Under the pieces are notes generated by a model. That model was not told the DNA's origin and did no database searches. It saw nothing but the letters and a program-made list of their open reading frames with translations. From contig JACDTU010000004.1 in the NCBI GenBank assembly GCA_022376465.1, positions 1,302,001-1,366,000 of the forward strand: a stretch of DNA of 64,000 bases, read 5' to 3'. This stretch comes from Cubamyces lactineus. Taxonomy: Eukaryota > Basidiomycota > Agaricomycetes > Polyporales > Polyporaceae. The translations under genes were made by a program, and so were the position numbers. This document shows, piece after piece, positions 22,409-34,693 of the stretch. The number at the start of each line of letters is the position of its first letter. The stretch's first letter is position 1.

Positions 22409-24191
22409 GCCCCATACCCGACTTTCCCCACCTCCACACGAACTTTGCTTTTTGCCTCCCCCACACGTCGCTCGTTACTGCTCGCGCTCCTTGACCGTCG
22501 TCCGTCTGTTAATGTACTCGTGTTGGATCCATAGTGATGTCATATAGTATCCTTCTTGCAACATCTGTCGTATGTGCGTGCAGAGATTAGCAACAATATC
22601 GAGTCTGCTGCCAAGAGCCCGTGTTTGCAAGCTCAGCATCAGCTGATCGGTGACATGACATGCTGAATCATATGTGTCCTGTCAGTGCCATCTTCCTCGT
22701 GGGGAACAGTGACGCCATAGTCCCTCCACCTTCCCACATGGTGTAACATGTTTTCAGACTAGCTAACGAATTTCAGCAGACTGAGCAAACGCTCGACTGT
22801 CGGGTCTGTCGGTGACATCGCTAGCCTGTTTCTAGAGTGATGGCCTAGTACGAACATCGGCCCCGGTGCGTCCTTTCGATGCTACAACATCTGTGTGAGC
22901 GTGACATATTTGTAGGTGGTACAGCCTCCAAGACAAACGCTTCGAAGCACCGCCAATACTACAGTATTTGACCGTCAGACGGAATGTGGTTTTCGCGCGA
23001 TCCGTTGCAAACGCAAGACCCGGCGCAGTCTTCCTGTTATGTCGCGCTTCGGTGATATACCTTCAATGTTGTATAGTTTTGATATGGCGAGGGAGATAGC
23101 TGGGCGGGGCACGGAAGAAGGGGGACAACTTGGCGGCACCCAATTTTTTGGGATGACCGCCAGGTGGAAAACCCGAAGCGCCGTGATGTCACAGAGAGAT
23201 AGTTGATTGTAATTTCCATTTCTAATACGTCGATGTCCATGAAATTTCAGTACGGGTGCTCAGAATCATATGGGCCCAAGCCCTCCTTGCGATGGTTCAA
23301 AGACCTGGTGTCTTCCCAAGGGCACACTGTGCGTAAAGCAGGCGGTCACATAGGTCACGATGATGTCACATATCCCCGTTCATACCTCCGGCCATTCATC
23401 TTGCATTCCGCTGAATGTACTGAGTCGGGCAGCAGAAGGCCTCACCGCATCATTGGCCCACCAAAGAGCCTCTTTTGGGCAGCTCAACGTTGTCAACTGA
23501 TGTTCGCGCAATGTCCAAAGCAATCACGTGACATCGCCCTACATGCGATACTCATATTACATGCAGCGCGAAGTACAGCTCTCCCCGCATGTTCATTTTT
23601 AGTGTGCAGGTGTGTGTGTTTCGCCATAGGGGATATATTGAGAGATTCCCGCAGAGCGCTGTTAAGAATCAACAGATTATATTCACTGATCTCAAATCAA
23701 GAGTACACATATTGTTCGTTGGCGAGACTGCAATGTGCAGGAGGGAATCGGAAAACAAGCATGTATCACGATGTTATCACGATTGCTTCATTGCACGGGG
23801 TGCGCGAGTGGCGCGTTACATGAGGGAGGACAGCGCTGGTGATTTTCCACCTGGCGCTCAAATACTGTACTATTGGCAGTGGCCTACCATGGCACCGCTC
23901 ACAGTCCGACGCAGCAAGCGCAGCAGCCTGAGCACCGGATCAGGGGAGCAACCGTGGCATGGCACGTCATGCTGTGGCGGTGCAGCCGACCCTTCGCTCG
24001 TCCGGAGTCGGAAAGGGGCCAGGGCTGCTGAGTGGAGCGGATGCACAGATCCCGAGAACTGCCTCATCGCACGCTCGTTTGCTACTCCGATTCCACTATA
24101 TAAGCACCATGTCTGTCCCGGTAACGTCTCACCATAAGACCCTCGACCTTTTCGACTTCTTCGACCTCTTCGATCTTTTACCACCTTTATC
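22409..24191. other. Intergenic region between the two secreted paralogues
   Basis: 1.8 kb with many short frames but no family motif, splice pattern or repeat boundary that I can recognise. The longest plus frame (23203-23823) begins with TTG, not ATG, and has Cys/His/Arg-rich composition typical of noncoding sequence. The last 170 bases are the promoter of paralogue 2: the word AGTGGAGCGGATG at 24031-24043 and TATATAAG at 24097-24104. Confidence 0.55.
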
Positions 24192-25011
24192 ATGTTTGCC
24201 AAGTCTACCCTCTCCGTGTTCTACCTCCTTGCTGCGTGCGCTCTCGTCGTCAATGCGGCCGCTGTTGAAGACCGCCTGCAGAGGAGGCAAGACGGTGAGT
24301 TCACTCCGCATCTAATATCTTCACGGAACCCTCTCTGACCTGGTATTCCCGTAGTCGGTAGTATCATCGATTCCTTGACCTCCGACGCAGGTTCCATCGT
24401 CTCTCAAGCTACTTCAGGAGGTAAGCTGCTCTCGGCCAATGTACGGTGAGGGAAGCATGCTGACATCGTTCCCCCCGCAGCCGGTTCTGTCATCAGCGAC
24501 ATCACCTCAGCAGGAGGGGATGTGGCCACTTTTGTGACTTGTATGTATTTTCATCGTCGCTCGTCCAGAGCCTTCCACTCACCCCTGGCTTTCCGCAGCG
24601 ATCGGCGGTAAAGCGGCGACCGTCATCACGTCCGCAGGAGGCGAGGCAATTACGCTCGCACCGAGCGGGTTCGGTGTTGCGACCTCCTTCGCAGGCTCTG
24701 TATACACTGAAGTGACCGGCGATGCTGCATCCGTGTTCTCGCAAGAAACAGGTGCCGCTGGCTCGCTTGCTACCGGGTCCTCCAGGTACGCATTCCAAGT
24801 GTGCTCGCGCTCGACGCAATTCCGCTGATACCATCGGGAATCTAGTGGCACTGCCAGTCCTACGGGCACGAGTACCAACGGCAACGGGACGGCCACTCAG
24901 TCGCCGAACGCTGCACTGAGTGTTCAGGCCATCACTCTCTCTACTCCCCTTCTGAGCGGCCTCGTGACTGCGTTTGCAAGCATGTTTGTGGGGGCTTGGG
25001 CTGCGCTATAA
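24192..25011 (+). CDS. Secreted, probably GPI-anchored protein, paralogue 2
   Basis: The same plan as the gene at 21530, with clear residue identity: signal peptide (FYLLAACALVVNAAA), dibasic RR before QD, VGSIIDSLTSDAGSIVSQ, AGSVISDITSAGGDVATFVTS, LAPSGFGVATSFAGSVYTE, a Ser/Thr/Gly/Asn tail, and a hydrophobic end LLSGLVTAFASMFVGAWAAL. About 193 residues. The first exon ends at 24294, one base into the codon after QD, exactly as in paralogue 1, and the remaining introns fall at the same places. The LAPSGFG/SFAGSVYTE block is the best conserved part, so it may be the functional core. This looks like a local duplication; function is unknown. Confidence 0.85.
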
Positions 25012-25218
25012 GCCGTGTCGTTCGTTGTGACCACGCTTGTATACCCACTGGACTTTCCTTCATCCTCGTTTACTGTGCTCGTAGAAAGGGACAATATATC
25101 GTAGCGTTAGTGTAGTGTGTAGTGATACGAAATCCAATGGTCCGTCTGGATTGTTTATTTTCCTCCTTCGACGAGATGAGCTTAAGGATGAATCAAGGCA
25201 TTTATTGCAGAAGCTACT

Positions 25219-25908
25219 CTACTCCTCGTCGGTCTTGCTCATGTCCTTGTTGACCTGCATCACGGTCAGTAGGTATGCTCGTCTTCGATGTTTGCCGCTA
25301 GACTCACCTTGGGGTTGAAGAAAAGCGTGTTCATGCCCCAGGGGAAAGGACCAGCCGCTGCGATGCGCATAAGGAGCTGTGCATCATACCACGACTGATC
25401 TCGAAGTCGGACTTACCGCGCCTGTTGAGGTACTCGTATGCGGGAGGCTCGGGGAGCTTGCCACCGTTCTCCTCAATGAGGTGCTTCTGGTGCGCCTCGT
25501 GCTCGGCCTCAACGTTGCGGACCCAGAGGGTGCAGACGGCGACTGCAGCCCTGGCGTCAGGAAACGGGCGTGATGTAACTAAACGCGGAAGACTACGAAC
25601 TGGCAGGAAGGCAGACGAAGAAGCTGCCGCAACCCATTTTCGTTAATTCCCGTTCGCGTCTGCGAAGTGGTCACATGCGGAGAACATACCTGATCTTGCG
25701 CCAGAGCTCCGTCGTCTCTGCAGCACGGAGACAGACGACACAATCACTCCCCGCTCCTAATGCGACGGGGCAAAACGAACGACGTACCGGCGGCGTGCGC
25801 GACGGTCGCCTCCTGCTGCTCGCGGTAAGTCGTCTTGCCAGCAGTGGCGGCGAAGTTGCGGGCGCGGGGGACTGCACGCAGTACAGCACGACGGGCGAGC
25901 ATCGACAT
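25219..25908 (-). CDS. COX13: Cytochrome c oxidase subunit 6A (Cox13)
   Basis: A small inner-membrane subunit of respiratory complex IV. Start codon at 25908-25906. The N-terminus MSMLARRAVLRAVPRARNFAA is an Arg/Ala mitochondrial presequence. The single transmembrane helix is ELWRKIRAAVAVCTLWV. The diagnostic intermembrane-space segment is ENGGKLPEPPAYEYLNRR, then GPFPWGMNTLFFNPKVN, ending DMSKTDEE. The model has at least five exons and about 122 residues; junctions are inferred from frame continuity. The gene is divergent with RPN2. Confidence 0.93.
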
Positions 25909-26171
25909 GGTGGTGGTTGGGATGATGGATAGGATGAAAGCGGGTGGACGAGTCGCGACCTGGCTTTTGCGAATGGGCGAGGTCTGGCAGGGGTCGGAAC
26001 GGACGAGGCGCAACTGATTACGTAATGCCACATGGCTGCAATCTGGCGCCCATGAAGCTGAAGCGCCCAATGGTAAAGCGCCCGTGTGTGCGTCGCTGAC
26101 GCGTCCCAAAAGCGAAGTGGACGAGACGCGTACTCCGCCAGGCCTCTGCACTTCTCGCTCTCTCCGCAACG
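25909..26171. promoter_or_regulatory. Bidirectional promoter COX13/RPN2
   Basis: Only 263 bases separate the two start codons on opposite strands, so both core promoters must share this segment. I see no clear TATA box. Close head-to-head placement of a respiratory gene and a proteasome subunit could give co-regulation, but that is inference. Confidence 0.6.
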
Positions 26172-29100
26172 ATGGTTGCTCTCTCTCAGTCCTCCGCCGC
26201 GGGCGTGCTCGCTCTTCTCTTTGATCCCGAACCCCTCCTCAAACAGTACGCGCTCAAGTCTCTCAACTCGCTCGTACCTCAGTTCTGGGCTGAAATCTCC
26301 GAGCACATTGCACTCATGTATGTCATATGCCTCTGCTCGCCACCGCTTAGTCTGACGCGTCCATGTCCCTCTCCTTAGTGAATCACTCTACGAGAGTGAG
26401 GAGCTCCCTCAGGAAGCCCATGACCAAGCTGCGCTGCTCGCGAGCAAGGTCTACTACTACCTCGGCGAATACGATGAAGCCCTATCCTTTGCACTCGGCG
26501 CGGGCAGCGCGTTTGAGGCGGATAGTCGCACACATGGCACAGAAGAATACGTTGAAACAGTAGTCTGTACGTGCCTTCAACTCGTGAGGCGTGTTATGTG
26601 ATACTTACAACCATGGTCCACTAGCCAAGGCGATTGACCGTTACATTCAAAGTCGGACGGCGGAGCAGGCGGGAGACGGCAAGATCGACCCTAGGTTGCA
26701 AGGCATCATTGAGGGTATCTTCCGACGATGCATAGAAGATGGGGAGTTCCGGCAGGTACGTGCCTACAGTCTGGAGGAGGACGTCTTTGAATGAACGCGT
26801 AATTGGTTGTATGACAGGCAATTGGTATTGCTCTTGAATCAAGACGCCTAGACGTCATCAAGCACATATACGAGCAAACGCAAGATACCTCTCTTCTCTC
26901 GTACGCGATGGAAGCAGTTCTCGACACTGCGTTCCCTCTCGCGTACCGAGACCAAGTTCTCAAATTCCTGTTCCCTCTCTTCCCCGCCCCAACTACTGAA
27001 GCCAAGTCACCACACGTATATTCTCTGACGCGTATTCTCGTTACTCTCAACTCTCCCGAGATGACGATCAACTTCCTCAGCACAATGGTGCCTGGACAGA
27101 AGCTGCTGGCGTACCAGTTCGCGTTCGACCTGGTGGAGGGGGGTAGCCAGGATTACCTGGAGGCGATCCGGAAAGACCTTCCTGAAGGCAACCAGGTGCG
27201 TGTGGCCGGTGAGAGCCTATATCAGGCAATACTGATGCTCTTTCTAGGAGTCCAAACCCATCTACGACCAGCTGCGCAAGATCCTCCTTGGCCAGGAGTC
27301 CATTAAGCTGTATCTTGAATTCCTCAAGCGCAATAACAAGGTCGACATGCTCATCCTGAAGAACACGAAGGTGCGTCGCGTTTGCGTAGCACCATGGTAG
27401 AATTAAATGCTCAGTGATTGCTCAGGATGCGCTTGAGCCTCGGTCATCAATCTATCACACTGCGCTGACGCTGCAGAACGCGTTCATGCATGCGGGTACC
27501 ACTTCTGACGTCTTCCTCCGCGAGAACCTCGAGTGGCTTGCCCTCGCGAACAACTGGTCCAAGTTTTCTGCAGCAGCGGCCATTGGTGTCATCCACAAGG
27601 GCCACTTCCAGGAGAGCATGAACATCCTCGGCCCCTACCTTCCTGCACAGGGTGCTGAGAGCAGTACGGGTAGCACAGCCTACTCTGAAGGCGGTGCCCT
27701 GTACGCGCTCGGTCTAGTCAACGCGGGATGCGGAAGTGGACAGGAGGTGGAGAACTACCTGCGCAATCTCCTGAAGAACTCGGCGAGCGAAGTCGTGCAG
27801 CATGGTGCTGCGCTCGGTCTTGGTGTAGCCGGTATGGGCGGCAAGAGCGCAGAAGCGTACGATGATCTCAAGCAAACGCTCTTCACCGACTCGGCCGTCG
27901 CTGGTGAAGCCGCGGGCTACGCTATGGGTTTGATCATGCTGGGCACTGCGGATCAGACGAGTGCGGAGGAAATGTTGACATATGCCAGGGAGACTCAGCA
28001 TGAGAAGATCATCCGTGGTTTGGCCATTGGTCTTGCGCTCATCTTCTACGGACGTCAAGAGGAGGCGGATGATATGGTCAAGCTACTCATGGCCGAGAAG
28101 GTACTTGCGAATATCTCACTGATCGTATGGGCTGGTGGCTGATCAGTTCCAGGACCCCATCCTGCGTTATGGTGGCGTCTACACGTTGGCGCTCGCGTAC
28201 GCGGGGACGTCGAACAACGCGGCTATCCGACAACTCCTGCACGTTGCTGTATCAGACACCTCTGACGACGTCCGCCGTGCCGCCGTGACAAGTCTTGCAT
28301 TCCTGCTCTTCAAGAACCCTCAGCAGGTGCCAAGAATCGTGCAGCTGCTCTCGGAGAGCTACAACCCACACGTCCGATGTGGTGCCACGCTAGCATTGGG
28401 TATTGCTTGTGCTGGCACAGGTCTCCAGGTCAGGATATATGCTAGGCCATATCCGCTAGAATACGTTCTCACTTATTGTTCTAGGATGCGGTCGACATCT
28501 TGGAGCCCATGACTCGTGACAGCGTCGATTTCGTCCGACAGGGCGCGCTCATTGCTCTCGGTATGATCCTTGTCGAGCAGTCCGAGGCGTCTTCCCCGTC
28601 GCTGGCATCAACTCGCGCCCTGTACGCCAAGATCGTCTCAGACAAGCACGATGACCCGATGGCGCGGTTTGGTGCAGCTCTTGGACAGGGTCTCATCGAT
28701 GCTGGTGGACGCAACGTCACGATCAGCCTGCAAAGCCGTGCTGGCAGCCGCAACACTAGCGCGATCGTCGGCATGGTTTTGTTCTGCCAGTTCTGGTACT
28801 GGTACCCCCTCGCGCACTGCGCTTGTTTGGCTTTCGAGCCTACTGGCATCATCGGTCTTGACGAGAACCTCAAGGTGAGTATCTCCTCAAGCTGCTGTAC
28901 AGAATCTTCTCGCTAACGACGACGTGATATAGGCGCCGAAGTTTGAGTTCATCTCCAACGCGAAGCCTAGTCTGTTCGCCTACCCGTCGCCTATGAAGCC
29001 GCCGAAGAAGGAGACTGTGACCAAGGTGGCTACCGCCGTTCTCTCGACTACTGCTAAGGCCAAGGCACGCGAAAAGAGGAAGGCTGCTGCCGAGGGCGAT

Positions 29101-29751
29101 GCTACGGCTACGGTATGTATCAATACTTCCTGTATGTGATCATTCAGCTGAACGGAGTCCTGTGGTACAACAGGATGACAAGAAGGACGGTGATGTGGAG
29201 ATGAAGACTGGCGAGACCTCAGCCCGGAACGAGGACGTGTCGCCGATCTCCTTGACTGAAGGCACAAGCACGCCTAGCAAGTCGAGGAAGTCGGAGCCTG
29301 CTTTCGAGAAGCTCAGCAACTTCTCTCGGGTTACGCCAGTGCAGCTAGCCTACGTTACCTTCCCTCCCGAAAGTCGTTACCAGCCTGTACGCGTTGTGTC
29401 CACCCGTCCACCGCCAACTGCTTCCAAGAACGGCAAGTCGCCAGCGGCCGCTGCGCTTGCTGCGGAACGTTCGGGTGGTGGCGGTGGCATCCTCATCATG
29501 GTCGACACCCGTCCAGGTGAAGAGGCGGAGTATATCGAGTTCGAGACGCAGGCCGCAGTGCCTGCCGCGGGAGCTGCACCGGCAGCACAAAACCCGCCTG
29601 CGACAACGCCTGGGCGCCACATTGCTCTCGATGAGAATGCACCCGAGGCGGATCCTCCAGAGTCGTTTGAGGTGCGTCACCTCATTCCCCTACACCAAGA
29701 TTATACTGATGGTCTCTGTCCCCGCAGTACCCTTTCGATAATGATACGTAG
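26172..29751 (+). CDS. RPN2: 26S proteasome regulatory subunit Rpn2
   Basis: The large non-ATPase scaffold of the 19S base (PSMD1), carrying toroidal PC repeats that hold Rpn13. ATG 26172 ([21 protein letters not shown]) is followed by an alpha-helical N-terminus with [32 protein letters not shown] (in parts), and [20 protein letters not shown] starts the PC-repeat torus. Repeats [66 protein letters not shown] and [13 protein letters not shown] follow each other. The C-terminal domain is [19 protein letters not shown], and a lysine-rich acidic linker precedes [21 protein letters not shown]. The tail ends YPFDNDT, an acidic end like that used to bind Rpn13. At least ten exons, roughly 1,000 residues. 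Confidence 0.96.
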
Positions 29752-30026
29752 ATGGGAATGTCGTGTAATTCATAGCTCGGACTTATACAATTCACTTGCC
29801 TCTCTTTTTCACGCAGCGTCACTCTTTCTCAGGGAATAGTATTCGTGTGTTCTCGCGCGCAGGTACGTATCTCATCATATGGCCTTCCGCTGACGCCTTC
29901 ATATGTCCCTTCGTGGTCGCGGGAGATGCCGGGCCGTACCTCGAAATAGATCAGCGATACGCATATATCGTCATCGTCTTGCTCAACTGGATAGAAATCG
30001 CCCTGCCCTCTTTCCAAGCAACAAAA

Positions 30027-31117
30027 ATGTCCTCGGAACGCATTCGCGTCGCTATTCTCGACGACTACCAGAACGTCGCCTTCAAATTCGCCGACTGGTC
30101 CGGCATCAAGGACCGCATCATCGTCGACTCGTTCCCTGACACAACTGCCGATGAAGACGTTCTGGCGAAGCGACTCGAACCGTACACCGTCATTTGTGCA
30201 ATGAGGGAGCGCACAAAGTTCCGCGCGTCGTTACTCGATCGCCTCCCGAACCTGCGCCTCATCGCCACCACTGGCATGGTCAATAGGGGGATCGACGTTG
30301 CATACGCGAAGACCAAGGGCATCGTCGTCTCCGGAACCGGGGGAAGAGGAAACTCGACTCTGGAGCACATCTGGGCGCTGATTCTGGCGACGGTGCGGTA
30401 CATCGTTGTAGAGGATGTGCGCACTAAGGCTAGTGCGGTGCCTTGGCAGGCCACTATTCCAATGGGCCTCGCCGGCCGAACTCTAGGACTGGTCGGTGTG
30501 GGGAGACTGGGCTCCCAAACAGCAGCAGTGAGTATAATGTGATCGCAATTCGCTGTGCACTGAGCTGGACCATCTGACACGTTTGTAGATTGCGAAGGCT
30601 TTCGGCATGGAAGTCGTCGGATGGTCTCCGCATCTCACTCCTGAGCGTGCAGAGAGCGCCGGAGTCACCTTCATCGCGTCCAAGGAGGAGCTGCTCCGTC
30701 GCAGCGACATTGTCTCAATCCATATGGTGCTATCCGACCAGACACACCATATGATCACCGGCGCGGACCTGGCCCTCATGAAACCCTCCGCCTTCTTCAT
30801 CAACACATCCCGAGGTCCACTTGTGGACGAGGCTGCGTTGATTGAGGTGCTGCAGAAGAAAGGCATCGCCGGGGCGGGCTTGGATGTATTCGACGAGGAA
30901 CCCCTTCCTTTGGATCATCCTCTGCGTAAATTGGACAACGTCACTCTCAGTCCGCACATGGGGTACGTTAGCGACTCAAACTACGAGGTGAGCTGCTCTT
31001 GCATCTGTTCACAGACCACATGCTGAATGACTGTGTCATGAGGCCTTCTGGGGACATACGGTCGAGAACATCGCTGCTTTCCTGGACGGGCGTCCAACGC
31101 GTGTGATGGATGGGTAG
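30027..31117 (+). CDS. D-2-hydroxyacid dehydrogenase (NAD-dependent)
   Basis: Family: formate/glycerate/hydroxypyruvate-type dehydrogenases, cytosolic by absence of a targeting signal. ATG 30027 (MSSERIRVAILDDYQNVA). Substrate-binding part first, then the Rossmann fold with GLAGRTLGLVGVGRLGSQTA, in which GVGRLG is the nucleotide-binding Gly-x-Gly-x-x-Gly. The catalytic Arg lies in FINTSRGPLVDE, Glu in GLDVFDEEPLPLDHPL, and His in VTLSPHMGYVSDSNYE, so the triad is complete. Exons are 30027-30527, 30589-30987 and 31043-31117 (324 residues). The substrate cannot be told. Proteins of this subgroup (ATTGMVNRGIDVAYAKTKG) are shared by fungi and bacteria, which would fit old transfer or loss, but I see no compositional sign of a recent event. 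Confidence 0.92.
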
Positions 31118-31474
31118 AGGGTTCATCAAGATTGCGCACTGTGATTATTGAACATATACAGTACCCTGTTATCTACTTGTATCGTTACGTTACCCGATTG
31201 TCTTGTGTATAGGCTTGTGCGTGGGGATGCATGCTAGTGTAATATGGTTGTAACGGAGCGACACGTCCAGGAAATGGTCAAGTAGCTCTGAAGCAGCAGC
31301 TGAGCTGGGACGGATTCGGGACAATTCGATCGCGGGGAGATTAAGAAGAGAACGCGTGACCGTGACTAAGCCACGCGTCGTCACGATCTTTGTGCAGTGC
31401 TTGTCCCGAGAGGCTCTTTGCGCGTCGAGGTCTTCTTTCCGCATAACACATCTTAACCTCCTACATCCATCATC
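31118..31474. other. Intergenic region upstream of importin-alpha
   Basis: 3' flank of the dehydrogenase and promoter of the importin gene. I see no gene-like frame or clear TATA element. Confidence 0.4.
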
Positions 31475-33341
31475 ATGGAGTCTCGTGTGGCACATCGCAG
31501 GAACGGTACGCATTTGCCTTTGTTTTAGACGCGTTCTGGTGCTGTGGCAGCTGCGATCCTTGCTAACTTCACTCAATCTGCAGAGTACAAGAGCAAGGGC
31601 GGTTTGAAGGCGGATGAGCTTCGGCGCCGTCGCGAGGAACAGCAAGTCGAGATTCGTAGGCAAAAGCGTGAAGAGAACATCTCCAAGCGTCGGAACTTCC
31701 TGCCTAGCACCGGTGCCGACTCTGACGATGAGAGCGGTGTGGGCAGCTGGGAGTCCCCGGTACGTCTTATCGAGCGCAGTCCAATCATGTATTTCGTCCT
31801 GACGATGGCCAATAGCTCGCCGAGGACATGATTGCAGGCGTGTTCTCCGATGACCCCGATCGCCAGCTTGACGCGACCACCAAGTTCCGCAAGTTGCTCT
31901 CAAAAGAAAAGAACCCCCCGATTGAGCGCGTCATTGAGTGTGGTGTCGTGCCCCGTTTCGTGGAGTTCCTCCGAGGAGACAATGCCATGCTTCAGGTATG
32001 CACGCTTCCGACCCCATAGCGTTATATATTCTGACACTTCCTAGTTCGAGGCTGCTTGGGCTCTGACCAACATCGCTTCGGGTACGGCAGAACATACCCA
32101 GGTTGTCATCAACGCACAGGCCGTCCCGGAGTTCATCAAATTGCTCTCTTCCCCCGTTCCTGATGTACGGGAGCAGGCCGTTTGGGCTTTGGGTAACATT
32201 GCTGGTGATAGCCCGCAATGCCGTGACTACGTCCTCCAGCAGGGCGCTCTGCGGCCTTTGTTGAACCTCCTGAGCGAGAACAACAAGCTGAGCATGCTTC
32301 GCAACGCCACCTGGACGCTTAGCAACTTCTGCCGAGGCAAGTCGCCTCAGCCTGACTGGGACCTGGTATGTTGTTCTATGGCGTCTATACCGATACCACT
32401 CTCACACGCCTTGACAGATTTCTCCAGCACTCCCCGTGTTGACTAAGTTGATCTACTCTCTGGACGACGAGATCCTGATCGACGCCTGCTGGGCAATTTC
32501 TTACCTCTCCGATGGCTCGAACGATAAGATTCAGGCTGTCATCGAGTCCGGTGTCTGCAGACGCCTTGTTGACCTCCTCATGCACCCGTCAACCTCGGTC
32601 CAGACGCCTGCTCTCCGGTCGGTTGGCAACATCGTGACTGGTGACGATCTCCAGACTCAAGTCGTCATTACCTCTGGTGCCCTCCCTGCCCTCCTGTCTC
32701 TCTTGTCGTCGCCCAAGGAGGGTATTCGGAAGGAGGCTTGCTGGACGATCTCGAACATCACCGCTGGTTCGCCACAGCAGATCCAGGCTGTTATCGACGC
32801 CAACATCATTCCTCCCCTCATCAACATCCTTCAGAACGCTGACTTCAAGACCAAGAAGGAGGCTTGCTGGGCGATCTCGAATGCAACCTCGGGTGGTCTT
32901 CAGGAGCCATCTCAAATTCGTTACCTCGTCTCCCAGGGTTGCATTAAGCCCTTGTGCGATCTCCTCACTATGATGGACAACAAGATCATCCAAGTTGCGC
33001 TTGATGGCCTTGACAATATCCTCAAGGTCGGCGAGATGGACAAGCAGGCTGCTGGCCCTGGTGCCGTCAACCAATACGCGCTCTACGTCGAGGAGGCCGG
33101 TGGTATGGTGACTATCCACAACCTCCAGCAGCACGACAACCTCGAGATCTACAAGAAGGCGTTCAACATCATGGACAAGTACTTCCCCGACGATGAGGAG
33201 ACCGAGCCTGCCGTGGACGCGACAGGGACCTTCCAGGTAAGTTCATCGTTCTATCGTGTCTTGAAGACTCTAACGCCTCCCGTCTAGTTCAACACCGACG
33301 GTGCCGCGCCTCCCCCCGGTGGCTTCAGCTTTGGGCAGTAA
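31475..33341 (+). CDS. SRP1: Importin subunit alpha (karyopherin-alpha)
   Basis: Adaptor that carries classical nuclear-localisation-signal cargo with importin-beta. ATG 31475. The N-terminal importin-beta-binding domain is visible: [36 protein letters not shown]. Tandem armadillo repeats follow, with the cargo-pocket Trp/Asn pairs in [50 protein letters not shown] and [10 protein letters not shown]. The C-terminal tail holds [15 protein letters not shown] and ends GGFSFGQ. Exons are 31475-31505, 31584-31759, 31816-31995, 32045-32365, 32418-33236 and 33288-33341, for 526 residues, the normal size. The last intron is 51 nt, and its acceptor TAG would terminate translation if retained. Confidence 0.97.
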
Positions 33342-33766
33342 AGGGTGTTATAGTCATGTAGCCGCAGTCTTCTCTTTTTTGTTCATCCCACTTCTCCACC
33401 ACGTGTAGTCTTGCAACCATACAGAATCAATCGCGCCTCTTTTTTCCAGCATCGATCAATAGGGTTTGACTGGTTTCCCATGCGCTGTCTCATATTCCCC
33501 TGAACAGTTATGTGTATATCCCCTGCTAGCGCTAGAGACATCATGCCTGCCGGTCCTCCTGGTCTATCGTATGTATCTATGAGAACGATCGGTTGGAGTG
33601 TATTAGACCAAGCTTTCTATTGGGAGTCAGAAAACATGTAAATGCTGTTCCAGCGATTATGATTATACGCTCCGCGCGCTTAATGACCAGGTTGAGTTAC
33701 GGCTGGTGCATACGTCCAATTTGGCAAGCATCTTGAACTCTGTGGTTCACCAACAACTATCACAAC
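33342..33766. other. Intergenic region
   Basis: 3' flank of importin-alpha and promoter of LSM5. No coding frame of note. Confidence 0.4.
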
Positions 33767-34253
33767 ATGGCATCACAGATTCTCCCACTCGGTAAGTAGC
33801 TGCCGTGGAGAAGTCAGCGACATTGTGCTGAACGTATCGCCGTTATACAGAGCTCATTGATAGATGTATTGGCTCTCGTATCTGGGTCATCATGAAAAGT
33901 GACCGGGAGTTCACCGGCACTCTGCTCGGATTTGACGACTTCGTGAGTGAGTAGCTTGGCTTCTTATGAAGTGTGGGATGCGGTATTCTGACTATATGCT
34001 GTCTACAGACATGGTTCTCGAGGATGTCACTGAATAGTGAGTTACATTCCGCCGGGCCTGTATCGCTCGCAGATTCTGACACATCTTCGTAGTGAAAACA
34101 CCCCGCAAGGGCGTAAGAAGACAAAGCTCAACCAGACGCTTCTGAATGGAAACAACATCTGCATGGTAGGTGATGTTGACGTGATATGCAGCGTGGTTAC
34201 TGACGTGTTGTACTCAGTTGATTCCTGGTAGCTCAGGACCCGAGGACGTATAA
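33767..34253 (+). CDS. LSM5: Sm-like protein Lsm5
   Basis: A subunit of the Lsm1-7 (mRNA decay) and Lsm2-8 (U6 snRNA) rings. Five small exons from ATG 33767 give 85 residues: [78 protein letters not shown] and SSGPEDV. The Sm1 motif is [28 protein letters not shown] and the Sm2 motif is [13 protein letters not shown] (both given in pieces above). Loop residues that bind RNA (D-F-V-N, G-N-N) are intact. Length is normal for the family. Introns interrupt after LPL, FDDFV, EY and ICM. Confidence 0.95.
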
Positions 34254-34693
34254 CCCACTCTGTAGTATAATGTCTTGAACACCATCGTCACGTCATGTCT
34301 CCTTTCTGCATAACATTGCCACTTATCCATTCATTCCCGTGAACGAATTGCTGAGCACACCGAGATGGGCGCAGAGGCAAATCTGGGCCCGATTGCGCAT
34401 GGTTGGTACAAGTCGAGTCGAGTCTTCGAGGCCTGTGAAGCCACGCATCCCTATTTATTGCTAGACACGCACCAAGTGATCTTCGACTTCCGTTATTGCA
34501 GTACTATCGTGCAGAATTCCATGCGAATCAGAGCCTGAGCCAGTTGGGTGCGGCCCTAGTAGCAAGCTGTGGCCGCCGCGAGTCCGGACCGGGCCACAAG
34601 GAAAGTAGACACGGGCGCTAGGAACGGTACACTTGCTGTCTTGCCTTCAGCCACCTACCATCGTCATCCGCCCTCTTCACCTCAATCTCTACC
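34254..34693. other. Intergenic region
   Basis: Carries the LSM5 3' flank and MRPS16 promoter. No coding frame or repeat recognised. Confidence 0.4.

Noticed and set aside
23203..23823. Plus-strand frame of about 206 codons between the secreted paralogues
   Set aside because: It begins with TTG, has Cys/Arg/His-rich composition, no splice pattern and no recognisable motif.
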